From CAG-238 sp934277695 (GTDB lineage: Bacteria > Bacillota > Clostridia > Peptostreptococcales > Anaerovoracaceae): DNA of 64,000 nt. The DNA is taken from the NCBI GenBank assembly GCA_934277695.1, contig CAKQVG010000008.1, forward strand, positions 10,202 through 74,201, read 5' to 3'. Position 1 is the first letter of the stretch, and each line of letters opens with the position of its first letter. Positions 51,616-60,671 of this stretch are shown here, piece by piece. The notes below the pieces were generated by a model that did no database searches, had not been told where the DNA came from, and saw only the letters and a program-made list of their open reading frames with translations. The translations under genes were made by a program, and so were the position numbers.

Positions 51616-52312
51616 TCGGTTGTCTCCTCTCAAGGATTGCTAAACTTGATTTTGCAGCATTCTGTTCTGCTTCCTTTTTTGTTTTTCCGTATCCGCTGCC
51701 CAGTTTCTGTCCGTCGCATTCCAAGTGTAAGTAAAACGTTTTGTCATGTGCCGGTCCTTCTTCCTTGTCGACAACATAATTTATGTTAACGGATTTACCG
51801 CCGCTTTGAAGCAGTTCCTGTATTTCTGATTTGTAGTCCGAGAAAATTCTCCCCGAAATGGCTCCGCAGATTGTATCTTCAAAAGCCGTTACCGTGAATT
51901 CCTGTGCCGCACGGTATCCGCCGTCCAGATAGATCGCTCCGATAAGGGCTTCCAATGCATCCGCAAGAATGGAATCCTTGTTTCTGCCTCCTGTCGCTGC
52001 CTCGCCATGTCCCATAAGCATGTATTTGCCGATATTAAATTCTCTGGCAACCTTTGCAAGAGCTTTTTCACACACAATAAGAGCCCTTGTCTTTGTAAGC
52101 GTTCCTTCGGTTACCGCATCCATCCTGCCGTAAAGCTCTGCGCCCACGATTGCATCCAGAAAAGCATCGCCCAGAAATTCAAGGCGTTCGTTGTCCTTAT
52201 GCCTGGTGTTTTTTTCACGGTTAAAGGAGCTGTGGGTCAGTGCCCGCTCAATCAGGTCTTTGTTTTGGAAACAGTATCCGATTCTCTTTTCTAACTCTCC
52301 GATATTTTTCAT
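51605..52312 (-). CDS. rnc: Ribonuclease III
   Basis: A 235-residue double-strand RNase for rRNA processing. NERLEFLGDAFLDAIVG near residue 40 is the catalytic signature, ADALEALIGAIYLDGG the second metal-binding block, and the C-terminal double-stranded RNA-binding domain has DYKSEIQELLQSGG and KKEAEQNAAKSSL. It follows plsX by 24 bp; acpP, commonly found between plsX and rnc, is absent. Confidence 0.97.
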   Translation of the reverse strand: MKNIGELEKRIGYCFQNKDLIERALTHSSFNREKNTRHKDNERLEFLGDAFLDAIVGAELYGRMDAVTEGTLTKTRALIVCEKALAKVAREFNIGKYMLMGHGEAATGGRNKDSILADALEALIGAIYLDGGYRAAQEFTVTAFEDTICGAISGRIFSDYKSEIQELLQSGGKSVNINYVVDKEEGPAHDKTFYLHLECDGQKLGSGYGKTKKEAEQNAAKSSLAILERRQPNVL

Positions 52313-52336
52313 TCCATATATCCTTCAAAAAATGTT

Positions 52337-53350
52337 TTACTCGTTCAATGTTATTTCTTCAATTTCAAGAACCGAGTTCTGAATTGTGCCGACAACATTT
52401 CCTTCTACGTAAGGGATTCCCTTCAAAATTGTGTTCTTCACAGCATTCGCACTCGAAGAACCGTGCATTTTTACGATCGGGCCTTTTACGCCCAAAATCG
52501 GTGCCCCGCCGTAGGAAGAGTAGTCAAATTCCTGCTTGAGACTTCCGAGTTTGTCAATCAGCAGTGCTGCTCCGAGTTTTGCCTTAACGCCTTCGGTGAA
52601 TTTCTTCTTGATGACCTGCAGAATATTCCATGCGAGGCCTTCTGTGAGTTTCAGAATAACATTGCCGGTAAAACCGTCCGTTACGATAACATCACATGCA
52701 CCCTTCGGCACATCTCTTGCCTCTACATTGCCGATGAAATTCATGTCGCTCTGTTCCAAAAGCTCGTATGCTGCTTTGGTCAATGTAGAGCCTTTTTTTG
52801 ACTCGCTCCCGATGTTTACAAGTCCGACCTTCGGGTTCTCACGGCCGATTACTTTCTCCATATAGATATTTCCCATGATTCCAAACTCAAGCAGATTGTT
52901 CGGTTTGCATTCCGAGTTTGCACCGGCATCTACAAGAAGAGACGCTCTGCCGCCGATAATCGGATACACCGACGCAAGTGCAGGTCTGTCGATACCCTGA
53001 ATTCTTCCGAGAATGAAAAGTCCACCCGAAAGGAGTGCTCCTGTACTTCCTGCGGAAATAAAAATATCTCCTTCTCCGGATTTCACCATATTGATTCCCT
53101 TTACAATGGAAGAATCCTTCTTGGAACGCACCGCACGCACCGGTGCTTCATCATTTGTGATGACTTCTCTCGCATCAACAATGCTGATTTTCTTCTCATC
53201 GTATTTATATTTTTTCAATTCGCTTTCAATTAACTCTTGCTGACCTATCAGAACAATTTCATGCTCCATTTCTTTTGACGCCAAAACCGCACCTTCCACA
53301 ACCGATGCAGGTGCGTTGTCGCCGCCCATTCCGTCCAATATAATCTTCAT
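52337..53350 (-). CDS. plsX: Phosphate acyltransferase PlsX
   Basis: A 337-residue enzyme that makes acyl-phosphate from acyl-ACP for PlsY. MKIILDGMGGDNAPASVVEG is the family start; ISAGSTGALLSGGLF, VDAGANSECKP and VTDGFTGNVILKLTEG follow. It is the first gene of a long colinear run plsX-rnc-smc-ftsY-der-plsY-gpsA-miaB-spoIVA. rpmF and the DUF177 gene that often precede plsX are not present; an insertion remnant lies there instead. Confidence 0.96.
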   Translation of the reverse strand: MKIILDGMGGDNAPASVVEGAVLASKEMEHEIVLIGQQELIESELKKYKYDEKKISIVDAREVITNDEAPVRAVRSKKDSSIVKGINMVKSGEGDIFISAGSTGALLSGGLFILGRIQGIDRPALASVYPIIGGRASLLVDAGANSECKPNNLLEFGIMGNIYMEKVIGRENPKVGLVNIGSESKKGSTLTKAAYELLEQSDMNFIGNVEARDVPKGACDVIVTDGFTGNVILKLTEGLAWNILQVIKKKFTEGVKAKLGAALLIDKLGSLKQEFDYSSYGGAPILGVKGPIVKMHGSSSANAVKNTILKGIPYVEGNVVGTIQNSVLEIEEITLNE

Positions 53351-53369
53351 TTATTGTACCTCCTGTTAC

Positions 53370-53385
53370 GTATGCATATGCATAC
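53370..53385. promoter_or_regulatory. 16-bp perfect palindrome in the plsX leader
   Basis: GTATGCATATGCATAC, 5 bp upstream of the GGAGG of plsX. It could be an operator. It does not match the FapR box pattern known from Bacillus fatty-acid genes. No strong promoter was found next to it. Confidence 0.4.
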
Positions 53386-53465
53386 TCATACATATTAAAC
53401 TATATCACAACAGGCAAAGAAATAAAAGGTATTTTTCGTGTTTTTGTTGTGCGGGCAAGCAAAAA

Positions 53466-53909
53466 GCACTGTCGCATTAACAGAAAAATAACCGTTAGGG
53501 TGCAGCCCCTTTCGTACAGGATTGCGTTTCATAGATCTGAGCTATTTACGGATCCGGAAATAGTGTTTACACGAAGGGCAGCTTCTATAAAGGGGTGCTT
53601 CGTGTATCTGAGGGATTCTTGGAGGGGAAAAGATGCTACTGTAAAATAATTGCAAAATGATGTCATAGAAAAACATTGAAATTCCAACATCCCAAAATAT
53701 GACATTTTTGAAAAGAGTAAAAGCATGCCATAAATCCGGAGAAAAACGGAATTGAAGGGGTGTTAAATAGGCGAAAATACACGAAAAGGGGGGCTATACG
53801 AGGCACTTGGTGGGAATTGCCTAATTTTTCCAGCAGCTTGCTTACCTGAACACTCAGATACAAAGGGCTGCCTGCATTAATGGGAAGTAAGCGTCAATGC
53901 GACAACCCC
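53466..53909. mobile_element. Decayed insertion sequence or MITE-like element
   Basis: A 444-bp stretch without an intact gene, bounded by inverted ends: CTGTCGCATTAAC on the left (53469) and, read in reverse, TTGTCGCATTGAC on the right (53908). The left 115 bp recur exactly at 63810. Minus-strand fragments such as LYLSVQVSKLLEKLGNSH and a frame ending VIFLLMRQ could be transposase relics, but no known motif is seen. It has replaced the usual genes upstream of plsX. Confidence 0.55.
53469..53583 (+). repeat. 115-bp direct repeat, copy 1
   Basis: Identical base for base to 63810-63924. It starts with an inverted pair (CTGTCGCATTAAC and GTTAGGGTGCAG) typical of an insertion-element end. Same orientation in both places. 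Confidence 0.9.
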
Positions 53910-53919
53910 ATCTTTCTGT

Positions 53920-54063
53920 CTATTTCAGTTTATCGTACTGTTCGTCCGTTACGGCTTCCAGCCATTCGTTCGAGCCGTCTTTGCCCGGAACTTCAATCGC
54001 AAGGTGGGAGAACCATTCGTTTGCCGCCATATAAAGGATGAAAGATTTCTGGATATGAAGCAT
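53920..54063 (-). pseudogene. Cupin protein, C-terminal fragment
   Basis: A 47-codon frame whose last 35 residues match the end of small cupin proteins: NEWFSHLAIEVPG, then NEWLEAVTDEQY. The metal-binding cupin core that should come before it is missing. Its first ATG touches the stop of the ATPase gene (TAATG), so the fragment seems cut off where the ATPase gene joined. Almost surely inactive. Confidence 0.65.
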
Positions 54064-55277
54064 TAATCCCATGTTTCCGCCAGCAGAAAATCACGGATAT
54101 TTCGATGTTTAATACCATTGCGGCTCATATCGATTTCATCCAGCGATACAACATACTTCGGGAAGTTATCGCGAATGCTGTCATAGGCACCAAACTCCCT
54201 GGTCACGGTTTCTTCCGATGCTAACAAATAGGTAACTTGCACATAGATTTTTTCACTGCGTCTTTCACAAACGAAATCAATCTCTTTGTCTCCTGACTTT
54301 CCTACTGTGACTGTGTATCCACGGCGCAGCAGCTCTAAAAAAACGATATTTTCCAAAATCAGATTGATATCCCGCATATTGCCGCCGAATACTGCCTCGC
54401 GGATGCCGTGATCGGCAATGTAGTATTTTTCGTTGGTTGTCAGGATTTGTTTTCCCTGTAAATCCTGCCGCTTGACCTTATAGAACAAATACGCATCACA
54501 GCAGTACTTTATATAATTCATAATCGTTTCCGGTGCGACGATACGCTGCTCACTCTTAAAAAACTTGGATAGTGATGTAGCTGAAAAGGTTGTCCCTACA
54601 TTTGCCATGACATATGCCAGAATACGTTCCAATAAATCCACATCCCGAACTTTGTTACGCTTGATAATATCTTTGAGCTGCACGGAATTGAACAGGTCAG
54701 TCAAGTACTGACGAGACGGCTCCTCGCTATACTGTAAATTCGCAAGATATGGCATTCCGCCCGAAAGCAGATATTTTTGGAAACATTGCGGTATGGAATC
54801 CTGCGGTGCAATCGGCTGGTATAACGCAAGAAATTCCGCAAAGGAAAATGGATAGATTACGAATTCAACATAACGTCCGCCTAAGTAGGTTGCCAGTTCA
54901 CCGGACAGCAGTTTGGCATTGGAGCCGGTAATATAGATATCGCAATCCAGCACAACTCGCAGAGAATTCACACATTTTTCCCAATCTTGCACCTCTTGGA
55001 TTTCATCAAAGAACAGGTAAACCTTTCCGTGAATGGATTCCGCACGCCGCAAAATTTCTTCATGCAAAGACTGCATATTACAAAGCGGTGCATTCCGCAA
55101 ATCTTCAAAATTTATAGAAATAAAATTCTGTGAGCTGACACCGGACTCCAGTAATTCCTGCTTTATCAGCTCCAGCATGACAGATTTTCCGCTGCGCCTA
55201 ATGCCGGTCATAACCTTAATCAAATCACCGCCAATAAACGGGCGGATACGGCTCATATATGATTCTCTTTTAATCAT
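54063..55277 (-). CDS. AAA family ATPase with DUF4143 domain
   Basis: A 404-residue protein. TGIRRSGKSVMLELIKQEL near residue 25 is the Walker A, VYLFFDEIQEVQDW near 87 the Walker B, and DIYITGSNAKLLSGELATYLGGR the sensor region (AAA_14). The C-terminal DUF4143 half resembles a nuclease-like fold: GKSGDKEIDFVCERRSEKIY and VQVTYLLASEETVTREF hold the PD-(D/E)xK-type Asp/Lys pattern. Such genes are common, mobile and often multi-copy in gut Clostridia; role unknown. It sits between gene fragments, supporting horizontal arrival. Confidence 0.85.
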   Translation of the reverse strand: MIKRESYMSRIRPFIGGDLIKVMTGIRRSGKSVMLELIKQELLESGVSSQNFISINFEDLRNAPLCNMQSLHEEILRRAESIHGKVYLFFDEIQEVQDWEKCVNSLRVVLDCDIYITGSNAKLLSGELATYLGGRYVEFVIYPFSFAEFLALYQPIAPQDSIPQCFQKYLLSGGMPYLANLQYSEEPSRQYLTDLFNSVQLKDIIKRNKVRDVDLLERILAYVMANVGTTFSATSLSKFFKSEQRIVAPETIMNYIKYCCDAYLFYKVKRQDLQGKQILTTNEKYYIADHGIREAVFGGNMRDINLILENIVFLELLRRGYTVTVGKSGDKEIDFVCERRSEKIYVQVTYLLASEETVTREFGAYDSIRDNFPKYVVSLDEIDMSRNGIKHRNIRDFLLAETWD

Positions 55278-55420
55278 AAGTCCATTTCTCCCTTCTGTGA
55301 TGATTTTATTTTATCAAATTGTAACTTAAAAAACAATGCGAAATAATATTTTATCAGATATAACTTTTAAAATATTATTTTCTGATTGTTTGTAAATTAT
55401 ACTTAATGCTGTTTAAAATT

Positions 55421-55950
55421 CTATGAACTTTTCTGCGTCTTTGCTGCAAAAAACACAGCAAGTGCTGCTGCACTGATTTGTGCAAGCACGGTGCTCCACC
55501 ATACCATAATCTGCCCGCCAAAGAATCTCGGCAGAATCAGCATAAATGCAAGCATAAAGCAAGGTTCGGCCATTGCTGTTGCGTAAGAGAGCACGCTCCT
55601 TTCCGTTGCATAAAAGCCGGCGGCGGTAATCCGATTTTTGCCCGGAAAACAAACATAAGGAATCCTCCTGCTGCGGCAAGAAAAATGGCAAGTAAGTAGG
55701 CTTTCCTACGAAAATACTTCAGTTTCATTGTGTCCTTTTCTCCATAACAGCGGCTCATCAAAGGCTGGCATCCGTCTCCCACTCCCTGCAAAATCTTTTC
55801 TTAAACAAGGCATATATAATTGCAATCGCCATGGTGACGCCCTGTCCGATAATCGTTGCTCCGGCAGCGCCTTCTGTTCCAAAAATTTGAAAAATTGTGC
55901 CGATTGCAATGACCTTGATGTATCTTTCTGCACAATATACGGCAAAACGA
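55421..55950 (-). pseudogene. MATE family efflux transporter remnant
   Basis: Three pieces in shifted frames read as a MATE protein: GTIFQIFGTEGAAGATIIGQG and following helix, then GVGDGCQPLMSRCYGEKD with the next helix, then after a frameshift ATAMAEPCFMLAF and LPRFFGGQIMVWWSTVLAQ to the stop. Two or more frameshifts and internal loss of sequence, and no N-terminal half. It was a drug/sodium antiporter gene and is now dead. Confidence 0.7.
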
Positions 55951-56028
55951 AATTCAATCCTGATAAGTTGACTTTACTTTGATATGCGTTTAAAATATAT
56001 TTATCGAAAAAGAAAGCGAGGAACGAAC

Positions 56029-56424
56029 ATGGAAAAAGTTTATGAATTTTTGAAAAACGCAGGCGTATATTATATTGCAACCGTTGACGGCGACCAGCCG
56101 CATGTAAGACCGTTCGGCACAGTCAATCTTTTTGAAGGAAAGCTCTATGTTCAGACAGGAAAATCAAAGGATGTTTCCAAGCAGATTCAAGCGAACGGAA
56201 AGGTTGAAATTTCCGCTATGGTCGGAAGTGACCGTTGGATCAGACTGACAGGCACTCTCATTGAAGACGACAGAATTGAGGCGCGCATTTCCATGCTCGA
56301 CGCATATCCGAGCCTTCAGGCGATTTACAAACCTGACGATGGTAATACAGTTGTCTACTATATCAAAGACGCTGCCGCTGCATTCTGCTCCTTCACGGAA
56401 GCTCCGGAAGTCGTAACCTGGTAA
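56029..56424 (+). CDS. Pyridoxamine 5-phosphate oxidase family protein
   Basis: A 131-residue split-barrel flavoprotein-type protein. The start EKVYEFLKNAGVYYIATVDG leads into QPHVRPFGTVNLFEGKLYVQT, the usual flavin-binding strand pair, and WIRLTGTLIEDD. Members bind FMN or F420/heme and reduce small molecules; the substrate is unknown. The start chosen follows GCGAGGAAC. It stands alone on the plus strand, ended by a bidirectional terminator shared with glyA. Confidence 0.85.
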   Translation: MEKVYEFLKNAGVYYIATVDGDQPHVRPFGTVNLFEGKLYVQTGKSKDVSKQIQANGKVEISAMVGSDRWIRLTGTLIEDDRIEARISMLDAYPSLQAIYKPDDGNTVVYYIKDAAAAFCSFTEAPEVVTW

Positions 56425-56461
56425 GGAGCCTCTCAGCTCAGCATTATTATAGAACCACAAA

Positions 56462-56496
56462 AAATGCCCGCCAAAGTCCATCTTCGGCGGGCATTT
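56462..56496. terminator. Bidirectional terminator between the PNPOx-like gene and glyA
   Basis: AAATGCCCGCC / GGCGGGCATTT with a 13-base loop; both transcripts end here. Confidence 0.8.
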
Positions 56497-56514
56497 CATT
56501 ACAGTCCAAAAGTT

Positions 56515-57762
56515 TTATTTATATTCTTCTCTGAGTTTTTTGATGAGTTCATCAATTCTGTGAACAACTCTTACGAAATCTTCTTCAAGGTAGCCTCTGG
56601 TTGTCATCGGCGCAGTGCCGATTCTGACACCCGAAGTTTCTCTTGGAGAACGTTTTTCACATGGAACACAGTTCTTGTTGAGCGTGATTCCAATTTTGTC
56701 GCATTCTTCCTGCAGGACTCTTCCGCTGAACGGTTCATCGGAAAGGTCAAGAAGAATCAGATGGTTATCGGTTCCTCCTGTTACAACTTTATAGCCGAGG
56801 CGAATAAATTCGTCGGACAAAGCTTTGCAGTTTTTGACAACCTGATGTACATATTCCTTGTAGGAAGGTCTGAGAGCCTCCTCTGCACACACTGCCTTAC
56901 CTGCAATGATGTGTTCAAGCGGGCCGCCCTGTGCATAAGGGAATACCGCGCTGTCAACTTTCTTGGCAAGGTCCTGTCTTGCAAAAATCAGTCCCCCACG
57001 AGGTCCTCTCAATGTTTTGTGCGTGGTGGTTGTGATAATGTCCGCATAACCGAACGGTGACGGATGTGCGCCGCCTGCAACAAGCCCTGCGATATGCGCC
57101 ATGTCAACCATGAAGTATGCGCCCACTTCCTTCGCAATTTCAGCAAATGCCGGGAAGTCAATGGTTCTGGAGTAAGCGGATGCTCCTGTAAGAATCAGCT
57201 GCGGTCTGCACGCCAATGCTTTCTTGCGAACATCTTCCATGTCGATGTATCCTCTTTCGTCTACATCATAAAATACCATATTGTAAAGGGTGCCGCTGAA
57301 GTTTACGGAAGAGCCGTGAGTAAGGTGTCCACCGTTGTCAAGGGACAGAGATAAAATGGTATCTCCCGGTTTCAGTATTGACTTATATGCTGCAAAGTTC
57401 GCCTGCGAACCGCTGTGCGGCTGTACATTCACATGATAGTCCGTATCGAAAACTTTTCTCCAGACATCACAGCAGTACTCTTCCAGCTGATCAACAAACT
57501 CAGTTCCGCCGTAGTAGCGGCTGGTATTTCCGGAAGTGCGTACATAAGGATATCCTTCTGCGTATTTCCATGACAGACAACTTCCGCACGCCGCAAGGAC
57601 TGCTTCTGAACAGTAGTTTTCGGAAGCGATGAGCTCCACATTATTCTTCTGACGATAGTACTCTTTTTCAATGAATCCGCCGACTACAGGCGATGTTTTT
57701 TTAATAAATTCGAAATTGTCAACATTGTAAGTATTGTTGTCTCTTCCGCTAGCATCGAACAT
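56515..57762 (-). CDS. glyA: Serine hydroxymethyltransferase
   Basis: A 415-residue PLP enzyme turning serine and THF into glycine and 5,10-methylene-THF. ELIASENYCSEAVLAACGS at the start, YAEGYPYVR, VNVQPHSGSQAN, and the PLP-lysine motif TTTTHKTLRGPRGG near residue 230 are all present. Length is normal. It supplies one-carbon units for the two formyl transfers in the pur operon and for dTMP. Confidence 0.97.
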   Translation of the reverse strand: MFDASGRDNNTYNVDNFEFIKKTSPVVGGFIEKEYYRQKNNVELIASENYCSEAVLAACGSCLSWKYAEGYPYVRTSGNTSRYYGGTEFVDQLEEYCCDVWRKVFDTDYHVNVQPHSGSQANFAAYKSILKPGDTILSLSLDNGGHLTHGSSVNFSGTLYNMVFYDVDERGYIDMEDVRKKALACRPQLILTGASAYSRTIDFPAFAEIAKEVGAYFMVDMAHIAGLVAGGAHPSPFGYADIITTTTHKTLRGPRGGLIFARQDLAKKVDSAVFPYAQGGPLEHIIAGKAVCAEEALRPSYKEYVHQVVKNCKALSDEFIRLGYKVVTGGTDNHLILLDLSDEPFSGRVLQEECDKIGITLNKNCVPCEKRSPRETSGVRIGTAPMTTRGYLEEDFVRVVHRIDELIKKLREEYK

Positions 57763-57800
57763 TTTGTTTCCCTCCGTTTGTATAAAATATGCTAAAGTTC

Positions 57801-57829
57801 ATTTTAGCACAAAATCCATCCCGCCGCAA
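57801..57829 (-). promoter_or_regulatory. glyA promoter
   Basis: TTGCGG-N17-TAAAAT on the minus strand, in the short gap after pyrI. Confidence 0.6.
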
Positions 57830-57840
57830 GCGTTTCAAAG

Positions 57841-58263
57841 CTATTTTACACGATGTTCCGCGTCGCAGTAAGCACAGCGGTATACTTTCTTTTCTCTGTC
57901 AACCAGACGGAAGGTATGCACGATTTCCTGCTCGATGCTTGTAATGCATCTCGGGTTTTTGCATCTTACTACATTTTTGAGGGTCAGCGGAAGCTCTAAG
58001 TGTAGTTTCTTTTCCAGCTTTCCGTCTTTCACGTGATTTACAGTGATATTGCTGTCGATATAACCCAGAACATCTAAGTCCAGTTCGATGCTTTCATCGA
58101 TTTTAATGATATCCTTCTTTCCGTATTTGGAGCTGGAAACATTCTGAATCACCGCTACGCAGTTGTCAATCTTGTCGAGTCCCAAAAGTTCGTAAACCAT
58201 CATGCTCTTTCCTGCCTTGATATGGTCCAGTACGATTCCGTTTTTTACGCCGTCTATGTTCAT
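57841..58263 (-). CDS. pyrI: Aspartate carbamoyltransferase regulatory subunit
   Basis: A 140-residue zinc protein that binds nucleotide effectors and modulates PyrB. IDGVKNGIVLDHIKAGKSMM is the N-terminal effector-binding region; the zinc site uses CKNPRC and CAYC near the C-terminus. The start follows GGGAGG; a longer open frame upstream is not coding. It is the last gene of the pyr operon, 65 bp after pyrB. Confidence 0.95.
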   Translation of the reverse strand: MNIDGVKNGIVLDHIKAGKSMMVYELLGLDKIDNCVAVIQNVSSSKYGKKDIIKIDESIELDLDVLGYIDSNITVNHVKDGKLEKKLHLELPLTLKNVVRCKNPRCITSIEQEIVHTFRLVDREKKVYRCAYCDAEHRVK

Positions 58264-58328
58264 TTTTTCCTCCCTGTTTTCATCTTCATTAACTTTAAAC
58301 TCTCTGAATTTTGTAATTTCCCTGCGCG

Positions 58329-59255
58329 CTATGCTCTCTTGATGCCGAGCAGGAAGAGAATGAGCGCCATGCGGATGTGCTTTCCGCAAAGTGCCTGGAA
58401 GAAGTAACATGCGCGTGGGTCGTCATCCACTTCAACTGAAATTTCGTTTACTCTCGGCAGCGGATGCATGATTGTCAAATCTTTCTTTGCAGGCTGCAGC
58501 TTTTCAAGATTCAGGATATAGCTGTCTTTCAGTCTTACATAGTCTTCTTCGTTGAAGAAACGCTCTCTCTGCACTCTGGTCATGTACAGGATGTCAAGCT
58601 GCGGCATTGCCTCTTCCAAAGTCTCCACTTCCGTCCATTCTGCGCCTGCCGCATCCATCTTTTCCTTTACATAATCCGGCACCTGAAGCTCCTGCGGTGA
58701 AATCAGCACGAATTTGATGCCTTCGTAGCGGAGCATTGCCTCGATGAGGGAGTGAACGGTACGACCGAATTTCAGGTCTCCGCAAAGCCCGATGGTCATA
58801 TGATCCAGACGGCCTTTCTTTCTCTTAATCGTCAAAAGGTCGGTCAAAGTCTGTGTCGGGTGGAAATGTCCGCCGTCGCCGCCGTTGATAATCGGAACCG
58901 TCGTGCGCTGTGCCGCAACAATCGGTGCGCCCTCCTTCGGGTGACGCATTGCGATAATGTCCGCATAGCAGCCGACCGTGCGAATCGTATCGCTCACGCT
59001 TTCGCCCTTTGCCGCGGAACTGGAGCTTGCTTCGGAGAATCCCAGAACGCTTCCGCCGAGCTCGAGCATTGCGGCCTCAAAGCTGAGTCTGGTTCTGGTA
59101 CTTGGCTCAAAGAACAGCGTCGCAAGTTTTTTATGCGCGCAGATATCCTCATATGCAGCGTGATTTTCAACGATGTCGTCCGCAACCGCAATCAGCTCGT
59201 CGATTTCTCCTACAGTTAAGTCGGTGATGTTAATCAGGTTTCTGATTTCTTTCAT
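58329..59255 (-). CDS. pyrB: Aspartate carbamoyltransferase catalytic subunit
   Basis: A 308-residue enzyme forming carbamoyl-aspartate, the first committed step of UMP synthesis. FFEPSTRTRLSFE holds the carbamoyl phosphate site, MRHPKEGAP and NGGDGGHFHPTQTLTDL the active-site His and Gln region, and MHPLPRVNEI the C-terminal loop. The ATG shares one base with the pyrE stop (TAATG). With pyrI it forms the allosteric ATCase. Confidence 0.97.
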   Translation of the reverse strand: MKEIRNLINITDLTVGEIDELIAVADDIVENHAAYEDICAHKKLATLFFEPSTRTRLSFEAAMLELGGSVLGFSEASSSSAAKGESVSDTIRTVGCYADIIAMRHPKEGAPIVAAQRTTVPIINGGDGGHFHPTQTLTDLLTIKRKKGRLDHMTIGLCGDLKFGRTVHSLIEAMLRYEGIKFVLISPQELQVPDYVKEKMDAAGAEWTEVETLEEAMPQLDILYMTRVQRERFFNEEDYVRLKDSYILNLEKLQPAKKDLTIMHPLPRVNEISVEVDDDPRACYFFQALCGKHIRMALILFLLGIKRA

Positions 59256-59899
59256 TATTTGTCTCCTTTCATCCAGCCCTCATCGGAAGGGTTGTCTCTG
59301 AACTTTAAAATTTTTGCTTTTTCGTCTTGTTTGATATATCCGCTTTCTGCCGCGATTTCCACTAAAGCGTCCAAATCACAGAGGCTCACATTTTTCACCT
59401 CGTTTTCCGCAAGGCGCTCAAGGCCTTTCTTCATGCCGTATGTAAAAATGCTGGCGATTCCAAGGACTTCCGCTCCTGCTTCCCGAAGCACCTTCACGGT
59501 ATCAACAGCGGAACCCGCGGTCGAAATCAAGTCCTCAACAACGACCACTTTTTGGCCCGGCAAATGCTTTCCTTCAATTTGGTTGGTGCGTCCGTGATCC
59601 TTTGCGGAGCCTCTGACATAGCCCATCGGAAGGTCCATCAAATGTGCGGTAATCGCCGCGTGCGCGATTCCTGCCGTGCTGGTTCCCATCAGAACCTCGC
59701 ACTGCGGGTAGTTTTCTCTAATTACTTCTGCAAGTCCGTTTTCCACCATGGTACGCACATCCGGTGCTGTCAGCGTCAGACGGTTATCGCAGTAAATCGG
59801 ACTTTTAATTCCGCTCGCCCATGTGAACGGCTCCTCCGGTCTGAGAAAAACCGCCTCGATGGAAAGCAGACCCTTTGCAATTTCCTGTTTAAAATCCAT
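59255..59899 (-). CDS. pyrE: Orotate phosphoribosyltransferase
   Basis: A 214-residue enzyme joining orotate and PRPP to OMP. SGIKSPIYCDNRL near the N-terminus and the PRPP loop VVVVEDLISTAGSAVDTV near residue 120 mark it; GYVRGSAKDHGRTNQIEG is the catalytic loop. The start follows AGGAGGAG; a frame nine codons longer covers that site and is rejected. Confidence 0.96.
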   Translation of the reverse strand: MDFKQEIAKGLLSIEAVFLRPEEPFTWASGIKSPIYCDNRLTLTAPDVRTMVENGLAEVIRENYPQCEVLMGTSTAGIAHAAITAHLMDLPMGYVRGSAKDHGRTNQIEGKHLPGQKVVVVEDLISTAGSAVDTVKVLREAGAEVLGIASIFTYGMKKGLERLAENEVKNVSLCDLDALVEIAAESGYIKQDEKAKILKFRDNPSDEGWMKGDK

Positions 59900-59972
59900 A
59901 CTAATCTCCTCCTTTGTCCTTAACATGCCTGTAACTTACAATTTCATTTTCGCCGTTTCGCTGCTTCTGCCC

Positions 59973-60671
59973 TCAGCCGACAAACTCGCTGACGCAGCGT
60001 CTGTAGGCTGCCACAGGGTCTTCTGCCTGCGTAATCGGGCGTCCGACCACGATATAGTCCGAGCCGATTTCCTTTGCCCGCTGCGGGGTCGTCACGCGCA
60101 CCTGATCGCCCGCATCGCCGTCCGCAAAGCGCACGCCCGGCGTTACCGTCAGGAAGCCTTCTCCGCAGAGCTCATGCACCCGCTCCGCTTCCAGAGGCGA
60201 ACATACCACGCCGTCAAGCCCTGCTTTTTTCGCATTTGCCGCATAATGGTCGACCACCTCTTCCAAAGGCTTTTCAATCAGTAAATCCTTTTCCATCCGC
60301 TCCTGGTCGGTGGAGGTAAGCTGCGTAACCGCAATCAGCAAAGGTCTCGTACCGTCTTCTCTTGTCAGACCTTCGAGTGCCGCTTCCATCATCGCAATCG
60401 TGCCTGCCGCATGAAGATTGCACATATCGACATCCAGCCCCGAAAGAACTTTCATCGCCTTTTTTACGGTGTTCGGAATGTCGTGCAGCTTCAAGTCCAG
60501 GAAAATTTTATGCCCGCGCTCCTTGATTTTCTTTACAATATGCGGTCCCTCCGCATAGTAAAGCTCCATGCCGATTTTGACATATGGCTTTTCTTCGGTG
60601 AATTTGTCCAAAAATGCCAGCGTTTCCTCTGCCGAAGCAAAGTCGCAGGCGATAATTACATCTTTTCCCAT
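59973..60671 (-). CDS. pyrF: Orotidine 5-phosphate decarboxylase
   Basis: A 232-residue enzyme giving UMP. ACDFASAEETLAFLDK at the start, the catalytic FLDLKLHDIPNTV (Asp-x-Lys-x-x-Asp) near residue 60, and YIVVGRPITQAEDP near the C-terminus. Its start shares one base with the pyrD stop. A 73-bp gap follows before pyrE. Confidence 0.97.
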   Translation of the reverse strand: MGKDVIIACDFASAEETLAFLDKFTEEKPYVKIGMELYYAEGPHIVKKIKERGHKIFLDLKLHDIPNTVKKAMKVLSGLDVDMCNLHAAGTIAMMEAALEGLTREDGTRPLLIAVTQLTSTDQERMEKDLLIEKPLEEVVDHYAANAKKAGLDGVVCSPLEAERVHELCGEGFLTVTPGVRFADGDAGDQVRVTTPQRAKEIGSDYIVVGRPITQAEDPVAAYRRCVSEFVG

